Shown in pieces: positions 6,759-15,006 of a DNA stretch of 37,373 nucleotides; within the stretch, counting starts at the first letter, position 1, and every line of letters starts with the position of its first letter. The stretch comes from an uncultured Clostridia bacterium (GTDB lineage: Bacteria > Bacillota > Clostridia > Christensenellales > Borkfalkiaceae). The stretch spans positions 1 to 37,373 of the forward strand of contig CAMFEK010000018.1 of assembly GCA_945949395.1 (NCBI GenBank), written 5' to 3'. The notes beneath the pieces were generated by a model. It did not search any database and was not told where the DNA came from. It was given only the letters and a program-made list of their open reading frames with translations. The translations under genes were made by a program, and so were the position numbers.

Positions 6759-8189
6759 ATGTATCAGGTCATCGTCATCGGCGGCGGCGTCATCGGCGGC
6801 GCACTATTGCGGGAGCTCACCAAGTATTGCTTAAACGTTTGCCTTTTGGAAAAATCGGCGGACGTTTGTATGGGGCAGAGTCGGGCAAATTCCGGCATCG
6901 TCCACGCGGGTTTCGACGCGAAACCGGGCACGCTCAAGGCAAAATTCAACGTATCGGGCAATCGCATGATGGAAACGCTGTGCAAGCAGCTGGGTGTGAA
7001 GTACGAAAACAACGGCTCCCTGGTCGTGGCGTTCGACGAGGAGCAGAAAAAGACGCTCGAAGAATTAAAGGCGAGGGGGGAGGCGAACGGCGTTACGGGT
7101 TTACATATCGTTGACGGGGAGCGGCTTAGGGTAATGGAAAAAAATATTTCCGATCGCGCCGTCGCCGCTTTGGTCGCGCCCACGGGCGGCATCGTCTGCC
7201 CGTACGAGCTCACCATCGCCTGTATCGGCAACGCCATGGATAACGGTGCGGCTCTATACACGAACTTCGAAGTCGTCAGGGCGGAGAAAACGCAAAGCGG
7301 CTACAAGGTCTATTCCGCCAAGGGCGAATGTGTGGAAGGGGAGATCGTCGTCAACTGCGCGGGCGCGGGCGGCGGAGAAGTCGCCAAGGCGTTCCAAGAC
7401 GAATCCATCGAGATCAAGGGCAGAAAGGGCGAATACATTCTGCTCGATCAAGAGTGTGGGAATTTCGCGTCGCACACGCTGTTCTTCACCCCGACCGAAA
7501 AGGGCAAGGGGATCCTCGTCTCGCCGACGGTGGATCGCAATATCCTTTTAGGCCCTACCGCTCAAGGGTGCGACAAGGACGACAATACGACCACGCAACA
7601 GGGGCTTGCCGAGATCGTTCAAAAAGCCAACGAAATGTGCAAGCGCGTGCCGCTTTTTCACGCGATCACTTCCTTTTGCGGCGTCCGCACGTACACGGAC
7701 AAGCATGACTTTATCATAGAGGAGAGCAAAACGGCGGAAAACCTCATTCACGTCGTCGGGATCGAATCTCCCGGCTTGACTTCCGCCCCCGCCATCGCAA
7801 AATACGTGGTAGAGGAGATCGTGGGGAAGAAGATCGCGTTGACGCCGAATAAAAACTTTAACGGCAGGCGGACTGCCGACCATTTCTTCCACCGTCTGAC
7901 GGACGAGGAGAAGAGCGAGCTGATAAGAAAGGATCCCGCATACGGCAACGTAGTTTGCCGTTGCGAGCAGATCACGGAAGGCGAGATCGTGAGAGCCGTT
8001 CACGCGAATCCGCCCGCCACGACGGTCGACGCGGTAAAACGCAGAACGCGGGCGGGCATGGGCAGGTGTCAGGGAGGCTTTTGTATGCCTTCCGTGGCGG
8101 AAATTCTGTCAAGGGAACTCGGCGTTCCCTTGGAAAAAGTGAATAAGAGCGACGAGGGCTCCTATCTCGTAACGGGGGTGACAAAATGA
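6759..8189 (+). CDS. FAD-dependent glycerol-3-phosphate dehydrogenase-type oxidoreductase with C-terminal BFD-like iron-sulfur domain (GlpA-like)
   Basis: 476 residues. The N-terminal dinucleotide-binding motif GGGVIGG (residues 8-14) and the DAO-family fold (SRANSGIVHAGFD) match FAD-dependent glycerol-3-phosphate or L-2-hydroxyglutarate dehydrogenases. The last about 80 residues hold CRC and RCQGGFC, the four cysteines of a BFD-like [2Fe-2S] domain as in anaerobic GlpA. The likely reaction is oxidation of glycerol-3-phosphate to dihydroxyacetone phosphate, passing electrons to partner flavoproteins. It is the first gene of a three-gene operon with a second flavoprotein and a DUF1667 protein, an arrangement frequent in Clostridia. 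The substrate is inferred; a related hydroxy acid cannot be excluded. Confidence 0.87.
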   Translation: MYQVIVIGGGVIGGALLRELTKYCLNVCLLEKSADVCMGQSRANSGIVHAGFDAKPGTLKAKFNVSGNRMMETLCKQLGVKYENNGSLVVAFDEEQKKTLEELKARGEANGVTGLHIVDGERLRVMEKNISDRAVAALVAPTGGIVCPYELTIACIGNAMDNGAALYTNFEVVRAEKTQSGYKVYSAKGECVEGEIVVNCAGAGGGEVAKAFQDESIEIKGRKGEYILLDQECGNFASHTLFFTPTEKGKGILVSPTVDRNILLGPTAQGCDKDDNTTTQQGLAEIVQKANEMCKRVPLFHAITSFCGVRTYTDKHDFIIEESKTAENLIHVVGIESPGLTSAPAIAKYVVEEIVGKKIALTPNKNFNGRRTADHFFHRLTDEEKSELIRKDPAYGNVVCRCEQITEGEIVRAVHANPPATTVDAVKRRTRAGMGRCQGGFCMPSVAEILSRELGVPLEKVNKSDEGSYLVTGVTK

Positions 8190-9439
8190 TAAAGAAAAAC
8201 TACGATCTGATCGTCATCGGCGGAGGTCCCGCCGGGCTCGCCGCCGCCCTTTCGGCGTACGACAACGGCGTAACGGATATCCTGATTTTAGAGAGGGAAG
8301 AAAGTGCGGGCGGCATCTTAAAGCAATGTATCCATAACGGGTTCGGGCTCACGAGATTCAAGGAGAGCATGACAGGTCCCGAATACGCCGCCCGATTTAT
8401 CGACGAGGTGCAAAAGAGGAATATTTTTATCGCCACGGGGACGACCGCGCTTTCGCTCACCGCGGATAAAGCGGTCACGGCGATCAGCGCCGAAGAGGGC
8501 GTGTTCACCGTGACGGGGAAAGCCGTCGTCCTCGCGATGGGCTGTCGGGAAAGGAGCAAGGGCGCCTTAAATATCCCCGGCACCCGACCTGCGGGCATCT
8601 TTTCGGCGGGTACGGCGCAGAAATTCGTCAATATCAAGGGCTATCTGCCCGGCAAGGAGGTCGTTATTCTCGGTTCGGGCGACATCGGGCTCATCATGGC
8701 GCGCCGCATGACGTTGGAGGGCGCAAAGGTTCACGCGGTATGCGAGATCATGCCCTATTCGAGCGGATTAAAGAGAAATATCGTGCAGTGCCTCGACGAC
8801 TTTGGCATTCCCCTGTATCTCAATCACACGATCACCAAAATCGAGGGCAAGGAACGCGTGACGGGCGTCGTCATATCTCGTGTGGACGAAAACAAAAAGC
8901 CCGTTCCCGGCACGGAAAAACATATCTGCTGCGACACCGTTCTCTTTTCGGTGGGGTTGATTCCCGAAAACGAGCTTTCCAAAAAAGCGGGCGTAGAGAT
9001 TTCTCCCCGCACCAAGGGCGCCGTCGTCTATCAAAGCCGCGAAACGAGTGTTCCGGGGATCTTTGCCTGCGGCAATGTGTTGCAGGTTCACGATTTGGTG
9101 GACTTCGTTTCCGAGGAGAGCGAGCTGGCGGGAAAATGCGCTGCCGAGCTGATCCGAAACGGCGCGAGGGAAAAGCGGAGCGTGAACGTATTAAACGGAG
9201 AACATATCTCCTACGTTTGCCCGCAAAGATTAGATCTGAACCGAGAAGAGAGGGTAAAACTCTTCTTCCGCGTCGGGAATACCTTTTCCGATTGTAAAAT
9301 CGTCGTGGAGAGCGGCGGAGTGCGCCTGATAGAAAAAAAGAAAAAGATCGCCGTTCCCGGAGAAATGGAAACCGTGTCGCTTTCGAAGGAGACGCTCGCA
9401 AGAATCAAGGGCGACGTGACCGTTCGGTTGGAGGTATAA
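8186..9439 (+). CDS. FAD/NAD(P)-dependent oxidoreductase, partner of the GlpA-like protein
   Basis: 417 residues. It overlaps the upstream gene by 4 nt (ATGA), which indicates translational coupling. Two Rossmann motifs are present: GGGPAGLAAA near residue 12 for FAD, and GSGDIG near residue 165 for NAD(P). The conserved segment LKQCIHNGFGL is typical of this partner protein. The fold is that of pyridine-nucleotide disulfide oxidoreductases, but no redox CxxC pair is present, so it is not a thioredoxin-reductase-like disulfide enzyme. It probably moves electrons between the GlpA-like dehydrogenase and NAD(P). The ATNCG-type motif FACGNVL near the C-terminus is the usual second FAD contact. 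Confidence 0.87.
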   Translation: MIKKNYDLIVIGGGPAGLAAALSAYDNGVTDILILEREESAGGILKQCIHNGFGLTRFKESMTGPEYAARFIDEVQKRNIFIATGTTALSLTADKAVTAISAEEGVFTVTGKAVVLAMGCRERSKGALNIPGTRPAGIFSAGTAQKFVNIKGYLPGKEVVILGSGDIGLIMARRMTLEGAKVHAVCEIMPYSSGLKRNIVQCLDDFGIPLYLNHTITKIEGKERVTGVVISRVDENKKPVPGTEKHICCDTVLFSVGLIPENELSKKAGVEISPRTKGAVVYQSRETSVPGIFACGNVLQVHDLVDFVSEESELAGKCAAELIRNGAREKRSVNVLNGEHISYVCPQRLDLNREERVKLFFRVGNTFSDCKIVVESGGVRLIEKKKKIAVPGEMETVSLSKETLARIKGDVTVRLEV

Positions 9440-9440
9440 T

Positions 9441-9788
9441 ATGAAATATCGGTTAATTTGCATCGAATGCCCTATGGGCTGCGCGATAGAGGCGGAAAAG
9501 GAGGGCGATACCGTCGTTTCCGTCGCGGGCAATTCCTGTCCCCGCGGAAAGCTGTACGCGGAAAACGAGGTGATCTGCCCGATGCGCGTGGTCACGTCCA
9601 CCGTGCGCGCGACGGACGGCAGAATGTTGCCCGTCAAGACGAATAAACCCGTCAAAAAGAGCGAAATTTTTTCCGTCATGAAAAAGATCAACGCGCAGAA
9701 GGTGACGCCGCCCGTGCGGATCGGTGAGGTGATCTGTCGGGATATTTCCGACGGAGCCGACCTCGTGGCGGCGGGGGAGTTGCTCTAA
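9441..9788 (+). CDS. DUF1667 protein with conserved cysteines
   Basis: 115 residues, starting 2 nt after the upstream stop codon. Cysteines at about 7, 10, 14, 33 and 46 (CIECPMGC, NSCPRGK, VICPMR) match DUF1667 proteins, which in Clostridia almost always follow the GlpA-like and partner flavoprotein genes. The cysteine pattern suggests an iron-sulfur or zinc site, and the protein is probably a small electron-transfer or assembly subunit of the same complex. No separate promoter is seen. Confidence 0.87.
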   Translation: MKYRLICIECPMGCAIEAEKEGDTVVSVAGNSCPRGKLYAENEVICPMRVVTSTVRATDGRMLPVKTNKPVKKSEIFSVMKKINAQKVTPPVRIGEVICRDISDGADLVAAGELL

Positions 9789-9817
9789 AGGGCGCATAGA
9801 ACGAAAAGGAGAATATT

Positions 9818-10354
9818 ATGTCCGAATTAGAACAATGGATCGAACGTTTTGCGTGGGAAAACGGCTTGACGATACGGCTGTCTTATGAAATGCCGAAGGG
9901 CAGAGAGGACTGGTACTGCAACTACGACGTGGAAACGCAGTCGTTGTATATCAACCGCGCCCGCTGGGAGGGCGCGAGGGATTTTGAAGCGATGTACTAT
10001 CTGTTTCACGAGCTGCGCCACGCCGAACAGTTTTTTGCCCCGCAACGCTTTGACGAAGCCGTTCGAAAAAGCGTGCGTTACGCGGTCTTTTACGACGGCA
10101 CCTGCTACAAGTTTGAAAACGGCAAGCGCAGGGAATGTCGCCTCGCGGCAACGGAATACGATTTTATCAGCCTGAGCGAGAGCATGCCGCACGAGCTTGA
10201 CGCGCACCGATATGCCTGCGAACAGGCGATCCGCCTCTTTCCGCAAAAGAGGAGGGAAATTTTATCCCTGCGCGATAGCTGGTTGCCCCCGAAAGCGCTA
10301 TCTTTGGACGAGCTGAACGCCGCGTTTGACAAAATCGACGGGGAGGCAAAATAA
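9818..10354 (+). CDS. Putative small zinc metallopeptidase-like protein
   Basis: 178 residues with AAGGAG before the ATG. HELRH at residues 64-68 is an HExxH zinc motif, and a second acidic/His segment, HELDAHRYA (about 125-133), could give the third ligand (E126 or D128). The surroundings (DVETQSLYINRARW before, MYYLFHELRHAEQFF) resemble the short ImmA/IrrE-like peptidases, but I do not recognise the family. There is no signal peptide or membrane segment, so it is probably cytoplasmic. It sits 29 nt after the redox operon and may be read through from it. Substrate unknown. Confidence 0.6.
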   Translation: MSELEQWIERFAWENGLTIRLSYEMPKGREDWYCNYDVETQSLYINRARWEGARDFEAMYYLFHELRHAEQFFAPQRFDEAVRKSVRYAVFYDGTCYKFENGKRRECRLAATEYDFISLSESMPHELDAHRYACEQAIRLFPQKRREILSLRDSWLPPKALSLDELNAAFDKIDGEAK

Positions 10355-10363
10355 GAATGAGGG

Positions 10364-10543
10364 ATAATATCCTCAACGGAGAAAGCCGAGCGGACTTATC
10401 GGCAGCTTTTAGAGGAGAAAAAGGGCAACGGCTATCTTCTCAAGATCGACGGCGCCCCGCACGCCATCGTCTTTTAGGCAAACGGAATGGGGCGCGAATG
10501 TTACGGCTGTAAGGAAGTCGTGTACGTGAAAGAAGACCTGTAA
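10364..10543 (+). pseudogene. Remnant of a small gene with an in-frame stop
   Basis: One frame reads continuously as protein-like sequence apart from a TAG at 10475-10477: before it KKGNGYLLKIDGAPHAIVF, after it ANGMGRECYGCKEVVYVKEDL to a TAA at 10541. There is no ATG upstream in frame (an ATA stands where a start might be). The composition and codon use look like decayed coding sequence. I do not recognise the protein. Confidence 0.4.
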
Positions 10544-10569
10544 GGAAATTGTTTTCAGGTAAAGAATTT

Positions 10570-11568
10570 ATGTCAAATTTTTTAGTGACCGGCGGCGCGG
10601 GCTTTATCGGGGGGAATTTTTTGAACCTCATGGTAAAAAAATACCCCGCCGACCGTTTCGTTTGTTTGGACGCTTTAACGTATGCGGGGCATACTGAGAC
10701 GCTTGCCCCCGTTTGGAGGGAGAAGAATTTTTCCTTCGTTCGGGGGGATATCTGCGACAGGGAAGGGGTATTTCGCCTGTTTGAAAAAGAAGCCTTCGAC
10801 TACGTCGTTCATTTTGCCGCGGAATCGCACGTGGATCGCTCGATTGCCGACCCTTCCGTCTTTTTGCGGACGAACGTCATGGGCACGCAAGTGCTTTTGG
10901 ATGCTTGCCGAAAATACGGGATCCGTCGCTTTCATCATATTTCTACGGACGAGGTGTACGGCGACCTTCCGCTAAAGGGCGGTCGCGCGTTCACGGAAGA
11001 ATCTCCCCTAAAGCCTTCCTCGCCGTACAGCGCGTCGAAAGCGAGCGCCGATCTCTTGGTCCTCGCCTATTTTCGCACGTACGGTTTGCCCGTCACCCTT
11101 TCCCGTTGCAGCAATAATTACGGGGCGTATCAGCACCCGGAAAAGCTCATACCCCTTTCGATTTCCCGCCTGTTGCGCGGGGAAAAGGTTCCTATCTACG
11201 GCACGGGCGAAAACGTTCGCGATTGGCTATACGTCGAGGATCATTGTCTCGCCGTCGACAGCATCGTGCGCGGGGGGAGGGACGGCGAGATCTATAATAT
11301 CGGCGGCAGATGCGAGAAGACGAATATAGAGGTCGTTCGCACTCTTATAAGGGCGCTGGGTAAGGACGATTCTTCTCTTCAATTCGTCGCCGATCGACCG
11401 GGACACGACAGGCGATACGCGATCGATCCTAAAAAGATAGAGCGTCAACTCGGTTTTTCGCCGCAGACGGATTTTTCCGACGGGATACGAAAGACTCTCG
11501 AATGGTATGAAAAAAACGGCGACTGGCTTTCTGCCCTATGTAAAACAGGAGAGGAAAGGGAATGTTGA
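10570..11568 (+). CDS. rfbB: dTDP-glucose 4,6-dehydratase
   Basis: 332 residues from ATG 10570, which places the conserved MSNFLVTGGAGFIGG at the N-terminus; a TTG at 10549 is possible but adds only seven residues. It converts dTDP-glucose to dTDP-4-keto-6-deoxyglucose, the first committed step to dTDP-L-rhamnose and other deoxysugars of the cell surface. Motifs: NAD-binding GGAGFIGG (8-15), catalytic T126-D127-E128 in ISTDEVYGD, and YxxxK at Y153/K157, followed by the family segments SNNYGAYQHPEKLIP and VRDWLYVEDH. The other rhamnose genes (rfbA, rfbC, rfbD) are not adjacent. It overlaps the next gene by 7 nt. Confidence 0.92.
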   Translation: MSNFLVTGGAGFIGGNFLNLMVKKYPADRFVCLDALTYAGHTETLAPVWREKNFSFVRGDICDREGVFRLFEKEAFDYVVHFAAESHVDRSIADPSVFLRTNVMGTQVLLDACRKYGIRRFHHISTDEVYGDLPLKGGRAFTEESPLKPSSPYSASKASADLLVLAYFRTYGLPVTLSRCSNNYGAYQHPEKLIPLSISRLLRGEKVPIYGTGENVRDWLYVEDHCLAVDSIVRGGRDGEIYNIGGRCEKTNIEVVRTLIRALGKDDSSLQFVADRPGHDRRYAIDPKKIERQLGFSPQTDFSDGIRKTLEWYEKNGDWLSALCKTGEEREC

Positions 11569-12119
11569 CGCAAAAAAGGCATCTTTCCCGCGACGAATTT
11601 GCTTTCATCTTAAAAAAGCAACTGAAAACGGAGGATATTTCCCTTTTCGGCAGAAGGGGTAAGATTTCCCTGCTGAAAATCCTGCAGGTGACAAGCCCCC
11701 TTTTTGTTTTTCGCGGGGAGAGAAAGATAAAAATCGCGGATGCGGGATACAGTTGGTTGCAAATCGCCCTCGCGGGAGAATATTTTTGGCTGACTGCCAT
11801 GTTCGACGAGCGGAACGGTTTTTTGGAATTGTACGTCGATATGACGGACGGCAACGAGGTGGAAGGGGACGACGCGTCTTTCACCGATCGCTATCTCGAT
11901 TTTGTCGTAAACGAAGAGGGCGTCGAGGCGTTGGATCAGGACGAGCTGGAATATGCCTTTTTGAAGGGACTTCTCTCGAAAGAAGAGTACGAGCGGACGG
12001 TGCGGGAAGGGGAGAAGGTGTTCTCCTTCTTAAAAGAAAATTCCGATGAGATCGTTCGATTCCTCAAGAGGGAGTACGAGAGAATGAAAGAAATTGACAA
12101 CGGAGGAAAAGAAAAATAA
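11562..12119 (+). CDS. DUF402 domain protein
   Basis: 185 residues, overlapping rfbB by 7 nt. The central block LYVDMTDG followed by YLDFVVNEEG and LDQDELEYAFLKGLLSKEEY fits the DUF402 fold, whose characterised members are nucleoside di/triphosphatases or act in antibiotic biosynthesis. The conserved acidic residues (D in VDMTD, D in YLD, LDQDEL) that would bind metal are present. The C-terminus is a charged helix. Translational overlap suggests co-expression with rfbB, but no functional link is evident. Confidence 0.75.
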   Translation: MLTQKRHLSRDEFAFILKKQLKTEDISLFGRRGKISLLKILQVTSPLFVFRGERKIKIADAGYSWLQIALAGEYFWLTAMFDERNGFLELYVDMTDGNEVEGDDASFTDRYLDFVVNEEGVEALDQDELEYAFLKGLLSKEEYERTVREGEKVFSFLKENSDEIVRFLKREYERMKEIDNGGKEK

Positions 12120-12143
12120 CGGGAGAGCCCGACGGGCTTTCCC
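12120..12143 (+). terminator. GC-rich hairpin after the DUF402 gene
   Basis: CGGGA and AGCCC pair with GGGCT and TCCCG around a tiny loop. The T-tract that follows is poor (TTGATTTATTTG), so termination may be partial. Confidence 0.55.
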
Positions 12144-12154
12144 GCTTGATTTAT

Positions 12155-12183
12155 TTGACGAAAAACCGAATTTATGTTATACT
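12155..12183 (+). promoter_or_regulatory. Sigma-A promoter of the purF-like gene
   Basis: TTGACG (12155-12160), a 17-bp spacer and TATACT (12178-12183). The leader is about 75 nt; no purine or ZTP riboswitch motif was recognised in it. Confidence 0.8.
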
Positions 12184-12265
12184 GAATCGTCGTCTGAATC
12201 ATACGGCGCTTTTTTTGGGTAAGGGGAATGGAGAAAAAATTCAAATTACATCGGAGGTTTCTACC

Positions 12266-13669
12266 ATGAGCGGCTTTTTTGGCGTAGCATCCAAGCAAAA
12301 GTGTGTATTCGATCTGTATTTCGGCACGGACTATCATTCCCATCTCGGCACCCGCCGCGCGGGCATGGCGGTTTACGGCGAAAACGGTTTTTCCAAATCC
12401 ATACACAGCATCGAGGGCACGCCTTTCCGAACGAAATTCGAGCACGATTTACCCGAGCTGGACGGCTATTACGGAATCGGTTGTATTTCCGATTACGAGG
12501 CGCAACCCATTCTCGTTCGTTCCCATCACGGAACGTTCGCCATCGCCACCGTCAGCAAGATCAACAACGCCGACGCGCTCGCGAATACCATCTTAAAGGA
12601 TAACGTTCATTTCTTTGAGATGTCCAACGGGGAGATCAACGCGACCGAACTCGTTGCCGCCATCATCAATCAAAAGGAAAACTTTATCGACGGCATTCGT
12701 TATGCGCTCGAAGTGATTGACGGTTCCCTTTCCATGCTCATTTTAACGCCGAAGGGCATCTATGCCGCAAGGGATAAAATGGGCAGAACGCCCATCGTTT
12801 TGGGTAAAAAGGAGGACGGTCGCTGCGCCACCTTCGAAAGCTACGCTTTCCTCAACCTGGGCTATGAACCCGACCGTGAACTCGGACCCGGCGAAATCGT
12901 ATTTTTTGACGAAAATAAGGCGACCACGCTCGTTTCTCCCGGCGATAAAATGAAGATTTGCACCTTCCTTTGGGTCTATTACGGCTATCCTGCCGCGACC
13001 TACGAGGGGGTAAACGTCGAGCAGATGCGCTACAATTGCGGAAAACTTCTCGCCCGCCGCGATCGGGCGGACGTCGACGTCGTTGCCGGCGTTCCCGATT
13101 CGGGCACGGCGCACGCCGTAGGCTACGCCAACGAATCGGGTGTGCCATTCTCCCGTCCCTTCATCAAATATACGCCCACCTGGCCCCGTTCCTTCATGCC
13201 CACCATTCAGACCAAGCGCGACCTCATCGCGCACATGAAACTGCTCCCCGTGCACGACCTCATCAAGGGAAAGCGCCTTCTGATGATCGACGATTCCATC
13301 GTCCGCGGCACCCAGCTTCGCGAAACCACGGAGTTTTTGTACGATTGCGGCGCCAAGGAGGTGCATATCCGCCCCGCTTGCCCCCCGCTGTTATTCGGCT
13401 GTAAGTATTTGAATTTCTCCCGCTCCGGTTCGGAAATGGAACTCATCGCGCGGCGCGTCATCGAGGAGATCGAGGGCGTCCCTCCCACGAAGGAGATTTT
13501 GCAGGAGTACGCCGATCCCGATTCCGAAAAATATCAGAAGATGGTGGACGGCATCTGTGAAAAACTCAAATTCACCTCTCTGCGTTTCCACCGTCTGGAC
13601 GACATGCTCGAAGCCGTCGGCATCGACCCCGAAAAGCTGTGTACCTATTGTTGGAACGGCAAAGAATAA
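12266..13669 (+). CDS. Amidophosphoribosyltransferase-like protein (PurF paralogue without the catalytic cysteine)
   Basis: 467 residues from ATG 12266 (GGAGG upstream); upstream in-frame codons belong to the promoter and leader. PurF makes phosphoribosylamine from PRPP and glutamine. The C-terminal PRPP-binding loop LLMIDDSIVRGTQL (about residues 337-350) is intact. The four cysteines expected for the Bacillus-type iron-sulfur cluster are also present (in KICTFLW, LFGCKYLNF and two in CTYCW). The N-terminus is MSGFFGV, where active enzymes have a processed MCG; the nucleophilic Cys is Ser, and no Cys occurs in the first ten residues. It therefore cannot hydrolyse glutamine in the usual way. 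It may use ammonia or do another phosphoribosyl reaction. Clostridia carry a paralogous subfamily of this kind. Confidence 0.85.
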   Translation: MSGFFGVASKQKCVFDLYFGTDYHSHLGTRRAGMAVYGENGFSKSIHSIEGTPFRTKFEHDLPELDGYYGIGCISDYEAQPILVRSHHGTFAIATVSKINNADALANTILKDNVHFFEMSNGEINATELVAAIINQKENFIDGIRYALEVIDGSLSMLILTPKGIYAARDKMGRTPIVLGKKEDGRCATFESYAFLNLGYEPDRELGPGEIVFFDENKATTLVSPGDKMKICTFLWVYYGYPAATYEGVNVEQMRYNCGKLLARRDRADVDVVAGVPDSGTAHAVGYANESGVPFSRPFIKYTPTWPRSFMPTIQTKRDLIAHMKLLPVHDLIKGKRLLMIDDSIVRGTQLRETTEFLYDCGAKEVHIRPACPPLLFGCKYLNFSRSGSEMELIARRVIEEIEGVPPTKEILQEYADPDSEKYQKMVDGICEKLKFTSLRFHRLDDMLEAVGIDPEKLCTYCWNGKE

Positions 13670-13680
13670 AATAGTTTACC

Positions 13681-13711
13681 CTCCGATTTTTCTAAAGTCG
13701 GAGTTTTTTTT
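13681..13711 (+). terminator. Intrinsic terminator after the purF-like gene
   Basis: CTCCGA (13681-13686) pairs with TCGGAG (13698-13703), with A-T pairs continuing inward, followed by eight T. Confidence 0.92.
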
Positions 13712-13756
13712 GGCATGAATAGGTTTTTCTTTCATACAATAAGAAACGGGGCGTAT

Positions 13757-14413
13757 ATGTGGCAGAAAATCTTGACGGAACTGAGTTGGTTTATCGGCGT
13801 TTTGGCGTCGGCTCTTTTAGGCTTTGCCATCGGGTATGAAAGAAAGCTCAGGAGCAAGGAGGCGGGCATCGGCACGCACACCATCATCTGTATCGGCGCG
13901 GCGCTCATGATGGTCGTCTCCAAGCACGGCTTTTCGGGGGAGACGGACTCATCCCGCGTGGCGGCGCAAATCGTCTCGGGCATCGGCTTTTTGGGCGCGG
14001 GGATCATCGTTTACCGTCAGCACGAGATACACGGGCTGACCACCGCCGCGGGTATGTGGGCGACGGCGGGCGTCGGCATGGCTGCGGGGGCGGGACTTTT
14101 TGCCGTGGCGCTCGCCGCAACTTTCCTCATCATCGTGGTGCAATGTCTGTATCATCTCCCCCTGCGCCTGTTTCGGCATAAGCGGTTTTATCGTTTACGC
14201 GTGGTCTTTTGGCAGCAAGAGGGTGAGACGGACGAAATCAAAAAAATCTTCGGGTGCCCCCGCTTTCAGAGCCTGGAGATGGTGCGGCAGAAAGAGGGCG
14301 TCTGTTGCTTTGCCACGCTGTTCACGGCGGAAGAGTTTTCCTTTGCAAAATTGAACGATATCATGCGCTCGCACCCGTATATTCAATCCATTCAACGGGA
14401 GGACGAAACGTGA
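13757..14413 (+). CDS. MgtC/SapB family membrane protein
   Basis: 218 residues. ATG 13757 was preferred over 13715, because the latter directly follows the terminator T-run without a ribosome binding site. Four to five membrane spans occupy the first about 135 residues, with the family signatures ALLGFAIGYERKLRSKEAGIGTH, IGFLGAGII and GLTTAAGMWATAGVGMAAG, followed by a cytoplasmic C-terminal domain of about 80 residues (ACT-like in characterised members). MgtC-type proteins help adaptation to low magnesium and modulate membrane ATPases in pathogens; in Clostridia the role is largely unknown. It is a single-gene unit between two terminators. Confidence 0.9.
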   Translation: MWQKILTELSWFIGVLASALLGFAIGYERKLRSKEAGIGTHTIICIGAALMMVVSKHGFSGETDSSRVAAQIVSGIGFLGAGIIVYRQHEIHGLTTAAGMWATAGVGMAAGAGLFAVALAATFLIIVVQCLYHLPLRLFRHKRFYRLRVVFWQQEGETDEIKKIFGCPRFQSLEMVRQKEGVCCFATLFTAEEFSFAKLNDIMRSHPYIQSIQREDET

Positions 14414-14420
14414 CAAGGAG

Positions 14421-14449
14421 AAAAACGGCAAATTTTCTGCCGTTTTTTT
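14421..14449 (+). terminator. Intrinsic terminator after mgtC
   Basis: AAAACGGCA pairs with TGCCGTTTT around a short A/T-rich loop, ending in a T-run of seven. Confidence 0.92.
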
Positions 14450-14456
14450 GCTTTTC

Positions 14457-14485
14457 TTGACAAGTTTGCGAAAGTATGCTATAAT
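14457..14485 (+). promoter_or_regulatory. Consensus sigma-A promoter of the flavin-protein/phosphorylase operon
   Basis: Perfect TTGACA (14457-14462), a 17-bp spacer and perfect TATAAT (14480-14485). AAGGAG follows before the ATG at 14515. Confidence 0.9.
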
Positions 14486-14514
14486 GCCCCGCATAAAAAG
14501 GCAAGGAGAATACT

Positions 14515-14988
14515 ATGAGAAGATCGGACAGAGAAATCAAAGACTTTGAACAAATCGTCGAGGTCATGGAGAATTGCGACGTTTGTCGCCTCGCCCTCAA
14601 CGACGAAGAGGGATATCCTTATATTCTGCCGCTCAATTTCGGCATGGAAAGAGAGGGGGAACGGGTCACGCTGTATTTCCACGGCGCAACGGCGGGAAAG
14701 AAGTACGAGCTCATTCAAAAGGATAACCGAGCCTCCTTTGAGATGGATCGGGGACATCGCCTCGTGACCGATTCCGAGGAGATGACCTGCACCATGGCGT
14801 ATGAGAGCGTCATCGGCCGCGGCAGAATCGAGATCTTGCCCGAGGAAGAGAAGGAGAAAGCGCTCTTTCTCTTGATGAAGCATTATCACAAGGAGGATTT
14901 CGCCTTCAAGAAAGAGGTGACGTCCTTTACCACCGTCATGAAACTCGTCGTGGAGAGCATGACGGGGAAAATTCGCCGCAAAGGCTAA
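14515..14988 (+). CDS. Pyridoxamine 5'-phosphate oxidase-like flavin split-barrel protein (NimA-like)
   Basis: 157 residues. The layout (MRRSDREI, then CDVCRLALNDEEGYPYILPLNF, then the glycine-rich barrel strand FHGATAGKKYELI and ASFEMD) matches the FMN-binding split-barrel group annotated as pyridoxamine 5'-phosphate oxidase family or 5-nitroimidazole reductase-like NimA. These bind FMN and often reduce small molecules; the substrate cannot be told from sequence. It is first in a two-gene operon with a nucleoside phosphorylase behind a consensus promoter, so it is probably well expressed. Confidence 0.85.
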   Translation: MRRSDREIKDFEQIVEVMENCDVCRLALNDEEGYPYILPLNFGMEREGERVTLYFHGATAGKKYELIQKDNRASFEMDRGHRLVTDSEEMTCTMAYESVIGRGRIEILPEEEKEKALFLLMKHYHKEDFAFKKEVTSFTTVMKLVVESMTGKIRRKG

Positions 14989-15006
14989 AGGTACGGGAGA
15001 AAAACG

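Noticed and set aside
12184..12265. Purine or ZTP riboswitch before the purF-like gene
   Set aside because: The leader is short and lacks the conserved cores of both classes; no suitable three-way junction was seen.
12146..12265. A 40-residue N-terminal extension of the purF-like gene
   Set aside because: It runs through the -35 and -10 boxes, while ATG 12266 has GGAGG and the family N-terminus.
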